DNA of 64,000 nucleotides, taken from NCBI RefSeq assembly GCF_022965755.1, contig NZ_CP095187.1:3472001-3536000 (forward strand), given 5' to 3'. The notes under the pieces were generated by a model. The model was given only the letters and a program-made list of their open reading frames with translations. It ran no database searches and was not told where the DNA came from. Below are positions 46,430 to 55,032 of this stretch, piece by piece. Made by a program: the position numbers and the translations under genes. This stretch comes from Pseudoxanthomonas sp. F37. GTDB taxonomy: Bacteria; Pseudomonadota; Gammaproteobacteria; Xanthomonadales; Xanthomonadaceae. Positions within the stretch are counted from its first letter, which is position 1, and each line of letters starts with the position of its first letter.

Positions 46430-48688
46430 GTGGCGAACCCGGACCATCAGGCAGATACCGTTCTTGGGGAAGGACCGACCATGAGGCCCACTGCCATCGT
46501 CATGCCGTCGCACTTCGTCGATGACGCCCGCGACGTATCGTGGGTCATCGACCACAGCGACAATGCGGTGGTCGTCTGCGACGAGGCGGCCCGCGTCACC
46601 TGGATCAACCAGGGTTTCACGCGCATGCTGGGCTACACGCTGGAGGAGGCCGCCGGCCGAAGGCCCAGCGATTTCCTGGCCGGCCCGCATACCGACCCGG
46701 AAACGGTCGAATGGGTGCGCGGGCAGTTGAATACGCAGCAGGGCTACCGGACCGAATTGCTGGTCTACGCCAAGAACGGGGTGCCGCTGTGGATCTCGGC
46801 GGTGGTCAACCCGGTGTACGACCCCGACCGCAACGTCCGCTACCTGCTCGGCGTCTACACCGACATCACCCACAGCAAGCTGCACGAAGAGTTGCACCGC
46901 AAGGTCCTGGGCGCGATCGTCCGCGAACAGCTGCTGCAGGACGTGCTGACCCTCATCTGCCGCGAAGTGGAAAAGGTCATGCCCGAGGCCGTGGCGTCGG
47001 TGATCGGGCTGGACGACTATGGCCGCCTGCGGCCCCTGGCGGCCCCCAGCCTGCCCGACCAGATCGCCGCCGTCATCGACGGCGAACTGGCCGGCCCCAT
47101 GGTCGGCGCCTGCGGTTCGGCGGCCTGGAGCGGGCAAGCGGTCGAATGCAGCGACATCGAACGCGATCCGCGCTGGCAGGCCTACAACGCGCCCTTCCTG
47201 GCGCTGGGGATCCGTGCCTGCTGGTCCAATCCGGTGAAGGGCCACGACGGACGCGTGCTGGGCACGTTCGCCCTGTACTACTGGGAAAACCGCGCACCGG
47301 ACGAGTTCCACCAGCGGGTGGTGGATGTCTGCCTGCACCTGTGCGCGCTGGCGATCGAACGCGATCGCGCGCATGCGCGCATGCACCAGCTGTCGTTCTT
47401 CGACACCCTGACCGGCCTGCCCAACCGGGCGCTGTTCAACAGCAAGGTGGAGCAGATGCTGCTGGGCGCCGCGCGCCGCGACAGCGCCGTGGCCCTGCTG
47501 TTCATCGATATCGACCGTTTCAAGATCGTCAACGACACCCAGGGCCACTCCGCAGGCGACGCCCTGTTGCGCGAACTGGCCAAGCGGCTGGGCGGCGAGC
47601 TGCGCGAAGGCGACGTGGTGGCGCGCCTGGCCGGCGACGAATTCGTGCTGGCCGTGCCCGACCGCAGCGCGGAGGAAGCCGCCAACCTCGCCGACCGGCT
47701 GATGGCGCGGCTGGCCGAACCGGTCATCGCCGGCCGGATGATGCTGGCGCCGCAGGCCAGCATCGGCGTGGCCATGTTTCCTGCCGACGGCTGGGACGTC
47801 GACTCGCTGGTGCGCCACGCCGACATCGCGATGTACCGCGCCAAGTCCGAGGGCGGCGCGCGCATCGTGTTCTACAGCCTGGAGATGAACCAGGCCATGC
47901 AGGAGCGCCTGGCCCTGGAGAACGCGCTGCGCGAGGCCGTGCGCAGCGGCCAGCTGCGCCTGCACTACCAGCCGCAGGTGGTGCTGGACGACGACGCGCG
48001 CCTGCACGGCGTGGAGGCGCTGCTGCGCTGGCGGCATCCGGAGATCGGCGAGATCTCGCCGGCCACCTTCGTGCCGATGGCCGAGGAATGCGGCCTGATC
48101 GACGAACTGGGCCGCTGGACGCTGGAGGAAGCCTGCACGCAGATGGCCGACTGGCGCCGTCGCGGCGTGCCGGTGCCGCGGGTGTCGGTGAACCTGTCGG
48201 CGATCAACTTCGAGCAGCAGGACCTGCCCGCCTTCATCGGCAACGTGCTGGGCAAGTGCGGCCTGTCGCCGGACGAGCTGATGGTGGAGGTGACCGAGAG
48301 CGTGATGCTGGCGCAGAAGGCCGAGGTGCTGGCCAACATCGACGCGATCCACCGGATGGGCGTCAGCCTGTCGATCGACGATTTCGGCACCGGCTACTCC
48401 AGCCTGAGCCACCTGCACCGCCTGCCGATCAGCGAACTGAAGCTGGACATGAGCTTCGTGCGCGACCTGGAGCACAGCGAATCGGCGCGCGCACTGACCA
48501 CGTCCATCCTGCGCATCGGCGAGAGCCTGTCGCTGAAGGTGGTGGCCGAAGGCGTGGAAAGCGCGGGGCAGCGCGCCGTGCTGGCCTCGCTGGGCTGCGA
48601 CCTGCTGCAGGGCTACTACGTCTCGCGCGCGCTGTCGCCGCACTCGCTGGAACGCTGGATCAGCCTGCAGCCGACGCCGGCGTCATGA
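46430..48688 (+). CDS. PAS-GAF-GGDEF-EAL cyclic-di-GMP signalling protein
   Basis: A 752-residue protein. Domain order: PAS (about 35-155, DHSDNAVVVCDEAARVTWIN), GAF (about 165-310), GGDEF (about 320-480) and EAL (about 490-745). The order matches the C-terminal three quarters of E. coli DosP. The GGDEF motif reads AGDEF, so cyclase activity may be weak or absent. The EAL domain has GVEALLRW, VSVNLSAINF and DDFGTGYSSL, so phosphodiesterase activity is likely. GTG start at 46430 with GAGGA; an ATG at 46481 with GGGAAGGA is equally possible. The 285-bp upstream region holds no other gene. Confidence 0.92.
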   Translation: MANPDHQADTVLGEGPTMRPTAIVMPSHFVDDARDVSWVIDHSDNAVVVCDEAARVTWINQGFTRMLGYTLEEAAGRRPSDFLAGPHTDPETVEWVRGQLNTQQGYRTELLVYAKNGVPLWISAVVNPVYDPDRNVRYLLGVYTDITHSKLHEELHRKVLGAIVREQLLQDVLTLICREVEKVMPEAVASVIGLDDYGRLRPLAAPSLPDQIAAVIDGELAGPMVGACGSAAWSGQAVECSDIERDPRWQAYNAPFLALGIRACWSNPVKGHDGRVLGTFALYYWENRAPDEFHQRVVDVCLHLCALAIERDRAHARMHQLSFFDTLTGLPNRALFNSKVEQMLLGAARRDSAVALLFIDIDRFKIVNDTQGHSAGDALLRELAKRLGGELREGDVVARLAGDEFVLAVPDRSAEEAANLADRLMARLAEPVIAGRMMLAPQASIGVAMFPADGWDVDSLVRHADIAMYRAKSEGGARIVFYSLEMNQAMQERLALENALREAVRSGQLRLHYQPQVVLDDDARLHGVEALLRWRHPEIGEISPATFVPMAEECGLIDELGRWTLEEACTQMADWRRRGVPVPRVSVNLSAINFEQQDLPAFIGNVLGKCGLSPDELMVEVTESVMLAQKAEVLANIDAIHRMGVSLSIDDFGTGYSSLSHLHRLPISELKLDMSFVRDLEHSESARALTTSILRIGESLSLKVVAEGVESAGQRAVLASLGCDLLQGYYVSRALSPHSLERWISLQPTPAS

Positions 48689-49514
48689 CGGCCGCCAGCG
48701 CGTCGGCGCCGAGCAGGAAGCGCAGCGCGTCCCCGCACGGGGCCGCCGTCCGGAACCGCAGCAGGTCCTCGGCGCGGGTGCGGCCCAGGTTGACGGCGGC
48801 CACCGGGATCTGCGCGCGCACCGCCGCGTGCACGAACCGCAGGCCGGAATAGACCATCAACGACGAACCCACCACCAGCATCGCGTCGGCCTGCGCGAGC
48901 CGCGCCATCGCGGCGTCGACCCGGGCACGCGGCACGTTCTCGCCGAAGAACACGACATCCGGCTTCAGCATCCCGCCGCAGGCGTCGCACGCGGCCACCT
49001 GGAATCCGGCGAAGTCGGCGCCTTCCAGGTCCGCATCACCGTCGGGCGCCGCACCCGCCACCAGGCCGGCCCAGGCCGGGTTCGCCTCCGCCAGCCGCAC
49101 CTGCAGGTCCGCGCGCGACGAGGATGCGCCGCACCCCAGGCACAGGACCGCATCCAGACGGCCGTGCAGGTCGATCACGGCGCGGCTTCCTGCGGCCTGG
49201 TGCAGGCCATCGACGTTCTGGGTCAACAGCTGGCCGCAGCGTCCCTGCGCCTCCAGTGCCGCCAGCGCGCGATGCGCCGCATTCGGCCGCGCCTGTGCGA
49301 TCCGCGGCCAGCCCACCAGGCTGCGCGCCCAGTAGCGGCGGCGGGTGAGCCCGTCGCCGACGAAGGCCTGGTAGGTCACCGGCGGCGGACGCTTCCATGC
49401 GCCGTGCTCGTCCCGGTAATCGGGAATGCCCGACCCGGTGCTGCACCCGGCACCGGTCAGCACGAACAGGCGCCTGTGCGCCGCGATGAAGTCTTCGAGC
49501 CGGGAATCGCCCAT
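48660..49514 (-). CDS. Sir2-family NAD-dependent protein deacetylase/deacylase
   Basis: A 284-residue sirtuin. It has the NAD site VLTGAGCSTGSGIPDYRDEH, QLLTQNVDGLH, the catalytic histidine in DLHGRL, and two CxxC pairs for structural zinc (CLGCG and CDACG). VVFFGENVPRARV follows the second pair. It belongs to the class with a CST variant of the GAGxS motif, similar to bacterial and SIRT4-like members. Its 3' end overlaps the convergent EAL gene by 29 bp. MGDSRLEDF at 49514 is preferred; an ATG 18 bp upstream is possible. Confidence 0.92.
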   Translation of the reverse strand: MGDSRLEDFIAAHRRLFVLTGAGCSTGSGIPDYRDEHGAWKRPPPVTYQAFVGDGLTRRRYWARSLVGWPRIAQARPNAAHRALAALEAQGRCGQLLTQNVDGLHQAAGSRAVIDLHGRLDAVLCLGCGASSSRADLQVRLAEANPAWAGLVAGAAPDGDADLEGADFAGFQVAACDACGGMLKPDVVFFGENVPRARVDAAMARLAQADAMLVVGSSLMVYSGLRFVHAAVRAQIPVAAVNLGRTRAEDLLRFRTAAPCGDALRFLLGADALAAVMTPASAAG

Positions 49515-49566
49515 GACCGCAGCATAGGCCATGCCGCCCCCGGCGTGCCCGCGGCCCGCGCAGCGG

Positions 49567-50586
49567 TCAGGCGCTGCGATGCCTGACGGGCGGCTGCGTC
49601 GATTCCCGGAACAGGACCTCGTGCTCGACCTGCACCATGCCGCCGGCATCCGTCGCGCGGATGCGCGCCAGCAGCTGCATCGTGGCCAGTCGCCCCATGT
49701 CGGAAGTGGGTTGGCGCACCGTGGTCAGCGCCGGGTAGATGTGGCGGGCGATCGGCGTGTCGTCGAAGCCGCAGACGGAGATGTCGCGCGGCACCACCAG
49801 GCCACGCTCGCACGCGGCGCGGATGACGCCGGCCGCCATGTCGTCGTTGGCGGCGAAGATCGCGGTGGGCGGCCGCTTCAGGTCGAGCAGGCGGTTGCCG
49901 GCCTCGATGCCGGATTCGAACGAGAACGCACCCTGCACCACCAGGTCTTCGTCGTACTCGATTCCCGCCCGGCGCAGCGCTTCGCGATAGCCCTTGAAAC
50001 GCCACTGGCAGGCACCGTGCGCGGGCGGGCCCTTGATGTGGCCGATGCGGCGGTGGCCCTGCGCCACCAGCCCGGCCATCAGCTCACGCACGGCCGCGGT
50101 TTCGTCCATCATCACGCCGATGCGGCCGTCCGGATGCTTGGGCGCGATGCAGGCGAAGGCCACATCGTGGGCTTCAAGGAACTCCAGCACCACCGGATCG
50201 TCGGTCAGGGGCGGGATGAGCACCACGCCGTCCGGCGCGAAGTGCTCGAACACCACCTTCAGGTCGTCCACCTTGCGCTGGCGCGAGGCCCCCACCGGTG
50301 CCAGCACCAGGTTGTAGTGGTTGTCGCGGCAGGCTTCCAGCATGCCGTTCTGGATTTCCATCAGATAGTTGCGCGACGGGTTGTTGTACACCAGCGCGAT
50401 CACGTAGGAACGCTGCCCTGCCAGGCTGCGCGCGGACAGGTTGGGGCGGTACTGCAGCTTCTCGACGGCCGCCATCACGCGCTGGCGCATTTCGTCGCGC
50501 ACGTTGGGCTCGTTGTTCAGCACCCGCGATACGGTCTTCATCGACACGCCTGCGGCAGCGGCCACATCCTCGATCCGACTACGCAT
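49567..50586 (-). CDS. LacI-family transcriptional regulator
   Basis: A 339-residue repressor. Residues 2-55 form the HTH (IEDVAAAAGVSMKTVSRVLN) and hinge (YRPNLSARSLAGQRSYVIAL); the remainder is a periplasmic-binding-protein-like sugar-sensing domain with IFAANDDMAAGVI. It faces the GH30 gene across a 293-bp region holding a 14-bp palindrome with central CG, so it probably controls that gene. ATG at 50586 is used, with GGAG nine bases upstream; 50601 is also in frame. Confidence 0.94.
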   Translation of the reverse strand: MRSRIEDVAAAAGVSMKTVSRVLNNEPNVRDEMRQRVMAAVEKLQYRPNLSARSLAGQRSYVIALVYNNPSRNYLMEIQNGMLEACRDNHYNLVLAPVGASRQRKVDDLKVVFEHFAPDGVVLIPPLTDDPVVLEFLEAHDVAFACIAPKHPDGRIGVMMDETAAVRELMAGLVAQGHRRIGHIKGPPAHGACQWRFKGYREALRRAGIEYDEDLVVQGAFSFESGIEAGNRLLDLKRPPTAIFAANDDMAAGVIRAACERGLVVPRDISVCGFDDTPIARHIYPALTTVRQPTSDMGRLATMQLLARIRATDAGGMVQVEHEVLFRESTQPPVRHRSA

Positions 50587-50804
50587 GCGCTCCCGCTCCA
50601 TTCCCGAACCACTCTCCCGGCACGACGCCGGATTCTGACAGCCCCGGCGGCCCCTTGGATACCACGACCGCGGCGACCCTGCGCCCCGCCGATCCTGCTG
50701 CAGGGCAACACGCCCGCGCGTCCCGCCCGCCTTGTGCAGGCCGGGCGTCACACTGTCGTGCCACCGGACGCGCGCTCCATTGACAGCGAGATGTAGCAGC
50801 GGTA

Positions 50805-50818
50805 TGACAGCGCTGTCA
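50805..50818. promoter_or_regulatory. LacI-type operator between lacI-family gene and GH30
   Basis: TGACAGCGCTGTCA is a perfect 14-bp palindrome with the central CG typical of LacI-family operators. A half-site TGACAGCG lies just before it at 50781-50788. Placement 62 bp upstream of the GH30 start fits control by the adjacent regulator. Confidence 0.65.
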
Positions 50819-50879
50819 ACAACAGCGCGGCGCACATGGCCTGCCTGGCCGCGTCACCCGCTTTCCACGAGGCATATCG

Positions 50880-52346
50880 ATGCATTCCATCCGCTTGTTC
50901 GCCGCCGTCGCCCTGGGCGCGACGATGGCCGCCGGCCCCACGCACGCCGATGCCGCGCCACCGCAGGAGCGCCCCATGCCGACATCGGCCACCGTGACCA
51001 TCTACACCACTGCACGCGACACCGGGCAACGCCTCAGCCAGGCCGGCACCGTCACCCTCAAAGGCGGCCACGCGCTGACCGAGGTCGAGAACTCGGTGTT
51101 CGTCGATCCCACGCGGCGCTTCCAGCCGCTGCTGGGCATCGGCGGCGCCATCACCGACTCCACCGCCGAGGTCTACGCCACGCTTTCGCCGGACAAGCGC
51201 GCCGAGTTCATGCGCGCCTATTACGACAGGGAGTCCGGCATCGGCTATTCGCTGGCCCGCACCACCATCCACAGCTCCGACTTCAGCCCGGCCAGCTACA
51301 CGTACGTGGAGGAAGGCGACAAGACGCTGGCCTCGTTCTCCATCGAGCACGATCGCCGGGCCCGCCTGCCGATGCTCAAGCAGGCCATCGCGGCCGCGGG
51401 CGGCGAGCTGCCGCTGTTCGCCAGCCCATGGAGCGCGCCGGCCTTCATGAAGACCACCGGGAACATGCTGCGCGGCGGCGCGCTGCTGCCCGAGTACCGG
51501 CAGGCGTGGGCGAACTACTTCGTGCGGTTCATCCAGGCCTACGAGAAGGAAGGCGTGCCGATCTGGGGCATCACCGTGCAGAACGAGCCGATGGCCACCC
51601 AGACCTGGGAGTCGATGCTGTACACGGCCGAGGAGGAACGCGACTTCCTGAAGGACCATCTGGGCCCGACGATGCACGCCGCCGGCTACGCCGACAAGAA
51701 GATCATCGTGTGGGACCACAACCGCGACATGATGCCGTACCGCGCGCAGGTGATCCTGGGCGACCCCGAAGCCGCCAAGTACGCCTGGGGACTGGGCTTC
51801 CACTGGTACGAGACCTGGGCCGGCTTCGATCCGATGTTCCGCAACGTGGCGGCCGTGACCGAGGCGTTCCCCGACAAGCCCGTGCTGCTGACGGAAGCGG
51901 CGGTGGAGAAGTTCGACCCGGCGCGCTACCAGCACTGGCCGAACGCCGAGCGCTACGGCACCTCGATGATCCACGACCTCAACAACGGCGCGGTGGGCTG
52001 GACCGACTGGAACATGCTGCTGGACGAGAAGGGCGGCCCCAACCACGTGGGCAACTACTGCTTCGCGCCGCTGCATGCCGACACGCGCACCGGCGAGCTG
52101 ATCTACACGCCCAGCTACTACTACATCGGCCACTTCTCCAGGTTCATCCGGCCGCAGGCGCACCGTGTCAGCACCGCCACCAGCCGCAGCACCCTGCTGG
52201 CCACGTCCTTCGTGAACCCCGACGGCCGCCTGGCGACCGTGGTGATGAATCCCACCGACAAGGAGATCGCCTACAACTTGTACGTGGGCCAGGCCTCGGC
52301 CGTGGTCACCATTCCGGCGCGCGCGATCCAGACGCTGGTGAACTGA
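50880..52346 (+). CDS. Secreted glycoside hydrolase family 30 (glucosylceramidase-like)
   Basis: A 488-residue secreted glycosidase. A signal peptide (ending PTHA-D) precedes the (beta/alpha)8 barrel. The acid/base is Glu236 in GITVQNEPMATQTW; the nucleophile is Glu339 in LLTEAAVEKF. LGIGGAITDSTAEVYATL and GIGYSLARTTIHSSDFS are GH30 signatures. The C-terminal beta-sandwich ends ATVVMNPTDKEIAYNLYVG. Known substrates of this branch are beta-glucosides, including beta-1,6-glucans and glucosylceramides. A GAGG box lies seven bases before the ATG. Confidence 0.93.
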   Translation: MHSIRLFAAVALGATMAAGPTHADAAPPQERPMPTSATVTIYTTARDTGQRLSQAGTVTLKGGHALTEVENSVFVDPTRRFQPLLGIGGAITDSTAEVYATLSPDKRAEFMRAYYDRESGIGYSLARTTIHSSDFSPASYTYVEEGDKTLASFSIEHDRRARLPMLKQAIAAAGGELPLFASPWSAPAFMKTTGNMLRGGALLPEYRQAWANYFVRFIQAYEKEGVPIWGITVQNEPMATQTWESMLYTAEEERDFLKDHLGPTMHAAGYADKKIIVWDHNRDMMPYRAQVILGDPEAAKYAWGLGFHWYETWAGFDPMFRNVAAVTEAFPDKPVLLTEAAVEKFDPARYQHWPNAERYGTSMIHDLNNGAVGWTDWNMLLDEKGGPNHVGNYCFAPLHADTRTGELIYTPSYYYIGHFSRFIRPQAHRVSTATSRSTLLATSFVNPDGRLATVVMNPTDKEIAYNLYVGQASAVVTIPARAIQTLVN

Positions 52347-52454
52347 CCCCGGCGGTGCGCGCGTGCCGCCATGCCCGGCCGCACGCCCGATGCCTGATCC
52401 CTGCGCGGCACGGTGCGCGGGCCGCGTCCGGCCCATCGCGCGGTCGCCGCCCGG

Positions 52455-53408
52455 TCACCGGCTGCACTGGGCCAGCTTCTGGCGTGCGTACCAAAGGGCG
52501 CGCCGCGCCAGCATGTAGGCCGCGTCCGCTTCGCGCGGCAACAGGTGTTCGGCGCGGACCGGGTCGGCGCCGTGCGCGACCGCGTACTCGATGCGCTCCA
52601 GCTGGGCCAGATGCAGGCGGACCGGGCGCGCCAGCGCGGACACCCGCGAGGCGCCGCACTGCGGAAACTCGCGCTCCAGGGCCGCCAGTTGTTCCCGCAG
52701 GGTGCGGCTGGCCGCGCCGTCGAGCCCCGGCGCCGGCTCTTCCGCGATGGGCGCGGCCTTGTAGGCGTCGCCCGTCGCTTCGCTGCCCAGGTCCGCCACC
52801 CGCTCGTGAAGCGCGGGATTGAAGCGCACCGGCGGCGGCGGCCGGGGGCGTGCCGGCTGGTCGCCATCGCCCAGCGGTATGTTCACCGCGGCGCCCGTGA
52901 CCGATCCATGCGCGTTCTCCAGCGCCGCATCGCCCGCCGTGCCCTTTCCAAGCCAGGCCTGGTCGAAGCGCGTGGCCTTGTAGTCGATGGGGTTGACGCG
53001 ATCGAAGGGCCCGCGAGCGCCGGCCTGGCGTCCGTCGGGCGTGCTGCCCGGTGGCCTGGCGGTCGCGGCCGGTGCGTTGCCGAGAACGTCGGGCAGGCGC
53101 AAGCGCCCGTCACGTCCGTACAGCAGCATGCGCGGAGCGGGCACGGTGGCGCGTGCGGGACCCGACGACCTCGCCGGTGGCGCGGGTGCCCCTGCCCCGG
53201 CTTCGCCGCGTGATGAGGCCCAGGCCGCGGCCGTGGCCGGACGGGAATGCGCCTCATCCGGGGCAGGGGCACGGGGGATGAAGCGCAGCCGCAACGCAGT
53301 CTCCCGCGCATCCCCGCTCCTCGGCGGCGAACGCTGCGACAGCAGTACCAGCGTGGCGAGAACGATGATCAGCAGGCTGCACGCGCCTGCGATCAGGCGG
53401 TCAAGCAT
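52455..53408 (-). CDS. Hypothetical membrane-anchored periplasmic protein
   Basis: A 317-residue protein with one N-terminal membrane helix (LIAGACSLLIIVLATLVLLS) and a Pro/Ala/Arg-rich linker (about residues 45-120). The C-terminal helical part (about 215-317) has SRTLREQLAALEREFPQCGA and LLPREADAAYMLARRALWYA, with two cysteines. No family is recognised. ATG at 53408 is preceded by GGGGA. It stands between the GH30 gene and the small lipoprotein remnant. Confidence 0.65.
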   Translation of the reverse strand: MLDRLIAGACSLLIIVLATLVLLSQRSPPRSGDARETALRLRFIPRAPAPDEAHSRPATAAAWASSRGEAGAGAPAPPARSSGPARATVPAPRMLLYGRDGRLRLPDVLGNAPAATARPPGSTPDGRQAGARGPFDRVNPIDYKATRFDQAWLGKGTAGDAALENAHGSVTGAAVNIPLGDGDQPARPRPPPPVRFNPALHERVADLGSEATGDAYKAAPIAEEPAPGLDGAASRTLREQLAALEREFPQCGASRVSALARPVRLHLAQLERIEYAVAHGADPVRAEHLLPREADAAYMLARRALWYARQKLAQCSR

Positions 53409-53507
53409 GTCGTCCCCTGTCCGGCGCGGATGCACCGCGTCGGGCGTGCAGGGCTCAAGCCGCACGCCGGATCGCGTCGCCAGGCAGGAGCGCACCCCCT
53501 CGGCGGG

Positions 53508-53898
53508 TCACGCAGGATCTTCTTCGTGTTCGTACCCTTCGAGTCGCGGCTCCTCACCCATCGCCTCCAGGCAGAGGTCGAGCAGCGCCCACTGATCGTC
53601 CGTCAACGTCGTCGCGGCATCCTCTTCTTCCGCCATGGGCGATGGCAGGTCGAGTTCGACCGCGCAGGCTTCCAGCGCCTTCTCCAACTCGAACTCCAGC
53701 CCGGGGGCCGGCGGCGGCACGGGATGGAGGCCATGCAGGGGGTAAGGCGCGTCGACGGGACCCCACGGGACGGGGAGGCCCCCCGGGCCCGAAGGACACC
53801 GGATGATGCGGCGCGCGGATGGGCTGCATGCAGCACGCCGCCAGGCCGGTGGTGATCAGCATCAGGAAAGCGGCGCGGGAAAACGCATGGTCGAACAA
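53508..53898 (-). pseudogene. Small lipoprotein gene, apparently frameshifted at a C6 tract
   Basis: Two overlapping minus-strand frames each look like half a protein. The upstream half (53898 down to about 53783) encodes a lipoprotein signal, AAFLMLITTGLAACC, then MQPIRAPHHPVSFGPGG. The downstream half (about 53780 to 53508) is open without a start of its own and reads LPVPWGPVDAPYPLHG, then an acidic tail with TLTDDQWALLDLCLEAMGEE. A one-base shift at the C6 run (53779-53784) would join them into a 130-residue lipoprotein. It may be a true pseudogene, a phase-variable gene, or a sequencing error. The GTG at 53720 could also start a 70-residue acidic protein. Confidence 0.4.
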
Positions 53899-54054
53899 GG
53901 GATCTTCTCACCGGAAGAGGCCGCAAGGGCACGGATGGGCAGGGCGGCATGGGGAGTGGACAGCGCAAGGGAGAGGCCTGCGAACCACTCCACCATGCCG
54001 GGCGGAACGCGGCCAGCATGGCCTGGCCGCGTGGCGCGGGAATGTCCGGTTGTG

Positions 54055-55032
54055 TCAGCGCGTGTCCGGCGCCCGCGCCGTCGTGCGCGGACTTCCCCGC
54101 GCCGCCAACGCGGACTCCACCCAGCGGCGCTGCGAAGCATCGAGCACGTCGCAGAACGCATCGCGCGCGTGCAGGGGTTCCAGGTTTCCGGCCTTCCACG
54201 GCTCGTCCGCGCGCAGCAGTTCCCCGGCGAGCGTGCGGTAGCGGGACCACAGCGCATCGTCCGCTTCGCAGCCGAGGAACGCCAGCACGCTGGCCAGTGT
54301 CGCGTGGGGCTCGCGCACCAGCGCTTCGTAGCTCACATGCAGGTGCCGCGGATCGCCCCGCCAGCGCTCGCTCTCCCGCCTGGCGGTGTCCCAGCGGTCC
54401 ACGCACCGCTCCAGCGACAGGAACGGTCGCCAGGCAGGATGATCGCGGGCGGCACGATAGAGCGAGCCGACGACCTGCGGGCCCTCGCGCTGCACATGCA
54501 GGAAGCGCACATCGGGCACCGTGGCGCGCAGATGGTCGATGTAGAACAGGTGATCGGGCGTCTTTTCCAGCCAGATCGGCTTGTGCAGGGCCAGCGCATG
54601 GGCGTCCAGGGTGCGCACGAACGCCCGCAGCTGAGCATCCAGCCACCATCGCTTCCGCTCGGGCATGAGCACCGGCAACGCGAGGCCGCGCAACGACGAC
54701 CATGCGCGCGCGGCGCGGCGCGGATCGACCAACGACCAGCGCACGAGGGCGTCGCGCCGCCAGCGCCTGAGGCGGGCGACGGGCGTGCGGGGTCGGTCGG
54801 CTTCGCAGCGACGGTGCTCCTCGCTGCCCAGCAGCAGCGGCAGGAAATGCGTTTCCGGCAGGGAGCGGATCTGCCGGTGCGCGTGCAGGAGCGACTGCAG
54901 CAGGGTCGTGCCGGACCGCGGGCATCCCACCAGGAACACGCGACGCCGGACATGCCCCGGCGCCATGCCGGCGGCGGCGTCCCGCAGGACCTCGGCCAGG
55001 CAGGCGTGCTGCCGCAGGCGGCGGGGGTTCAC
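54055..55032 (-). CDS. Sulfotransferase family protein
   Basis: A 325-residue PAPS-dependent sulfotransferase. The 5'-phosphosulfate loop GCPRSGTTLLQSLLHAHRQI is near residues 36-55. KPIWLEKTPDHLFYIDHLRA and VRFLHVQREGPQVVGSLYRA, the latter with the 3'-phosphate arginine, follow. The GTG at 55032 overlaps the upstream glycosyltransferase stop as GTGA. The acceptor is unknown; pairing with a glycosyltransferase suggests a glycan. Confidence 0.85.
   Translation of the reverse strand: MNPRRLRQHACLAEVLRDAAAGMAPGHVRRRVFLVGCPRSGTTLLQSLLHAHRQIRSLPETHFLPLLLGSEEHRRCEADRPRTPVARLRRWRRDALVRWSLVDPRRAARAWSSLRGLALPVLMPERKRWWLDAQLRAFVRTLDAHALALHKPIWLEKTPDHLFYIDHLRATVPDVRFLHVQREGPQVVGSLYRAARDHPAWRPFLSLERCVDRWDTARRESERWRGDPRHLHVSYEALVREPHATLASVLAFLGCEADDALWSRYRTLAGELLRADEPWKAGNLEPLHARDAFCDVLDASQRRWVESALAARGSPRTTARAPDTR

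Noticed and set aside
46157-48643. Minus-strand open frame of 828 codons opposite the PAS-GAF-GGDEF-EAL gene
   Set aside because: Low-complexity composition typical of antisense frames at 70% GC; the plus-strand frame contains all expected motifs.
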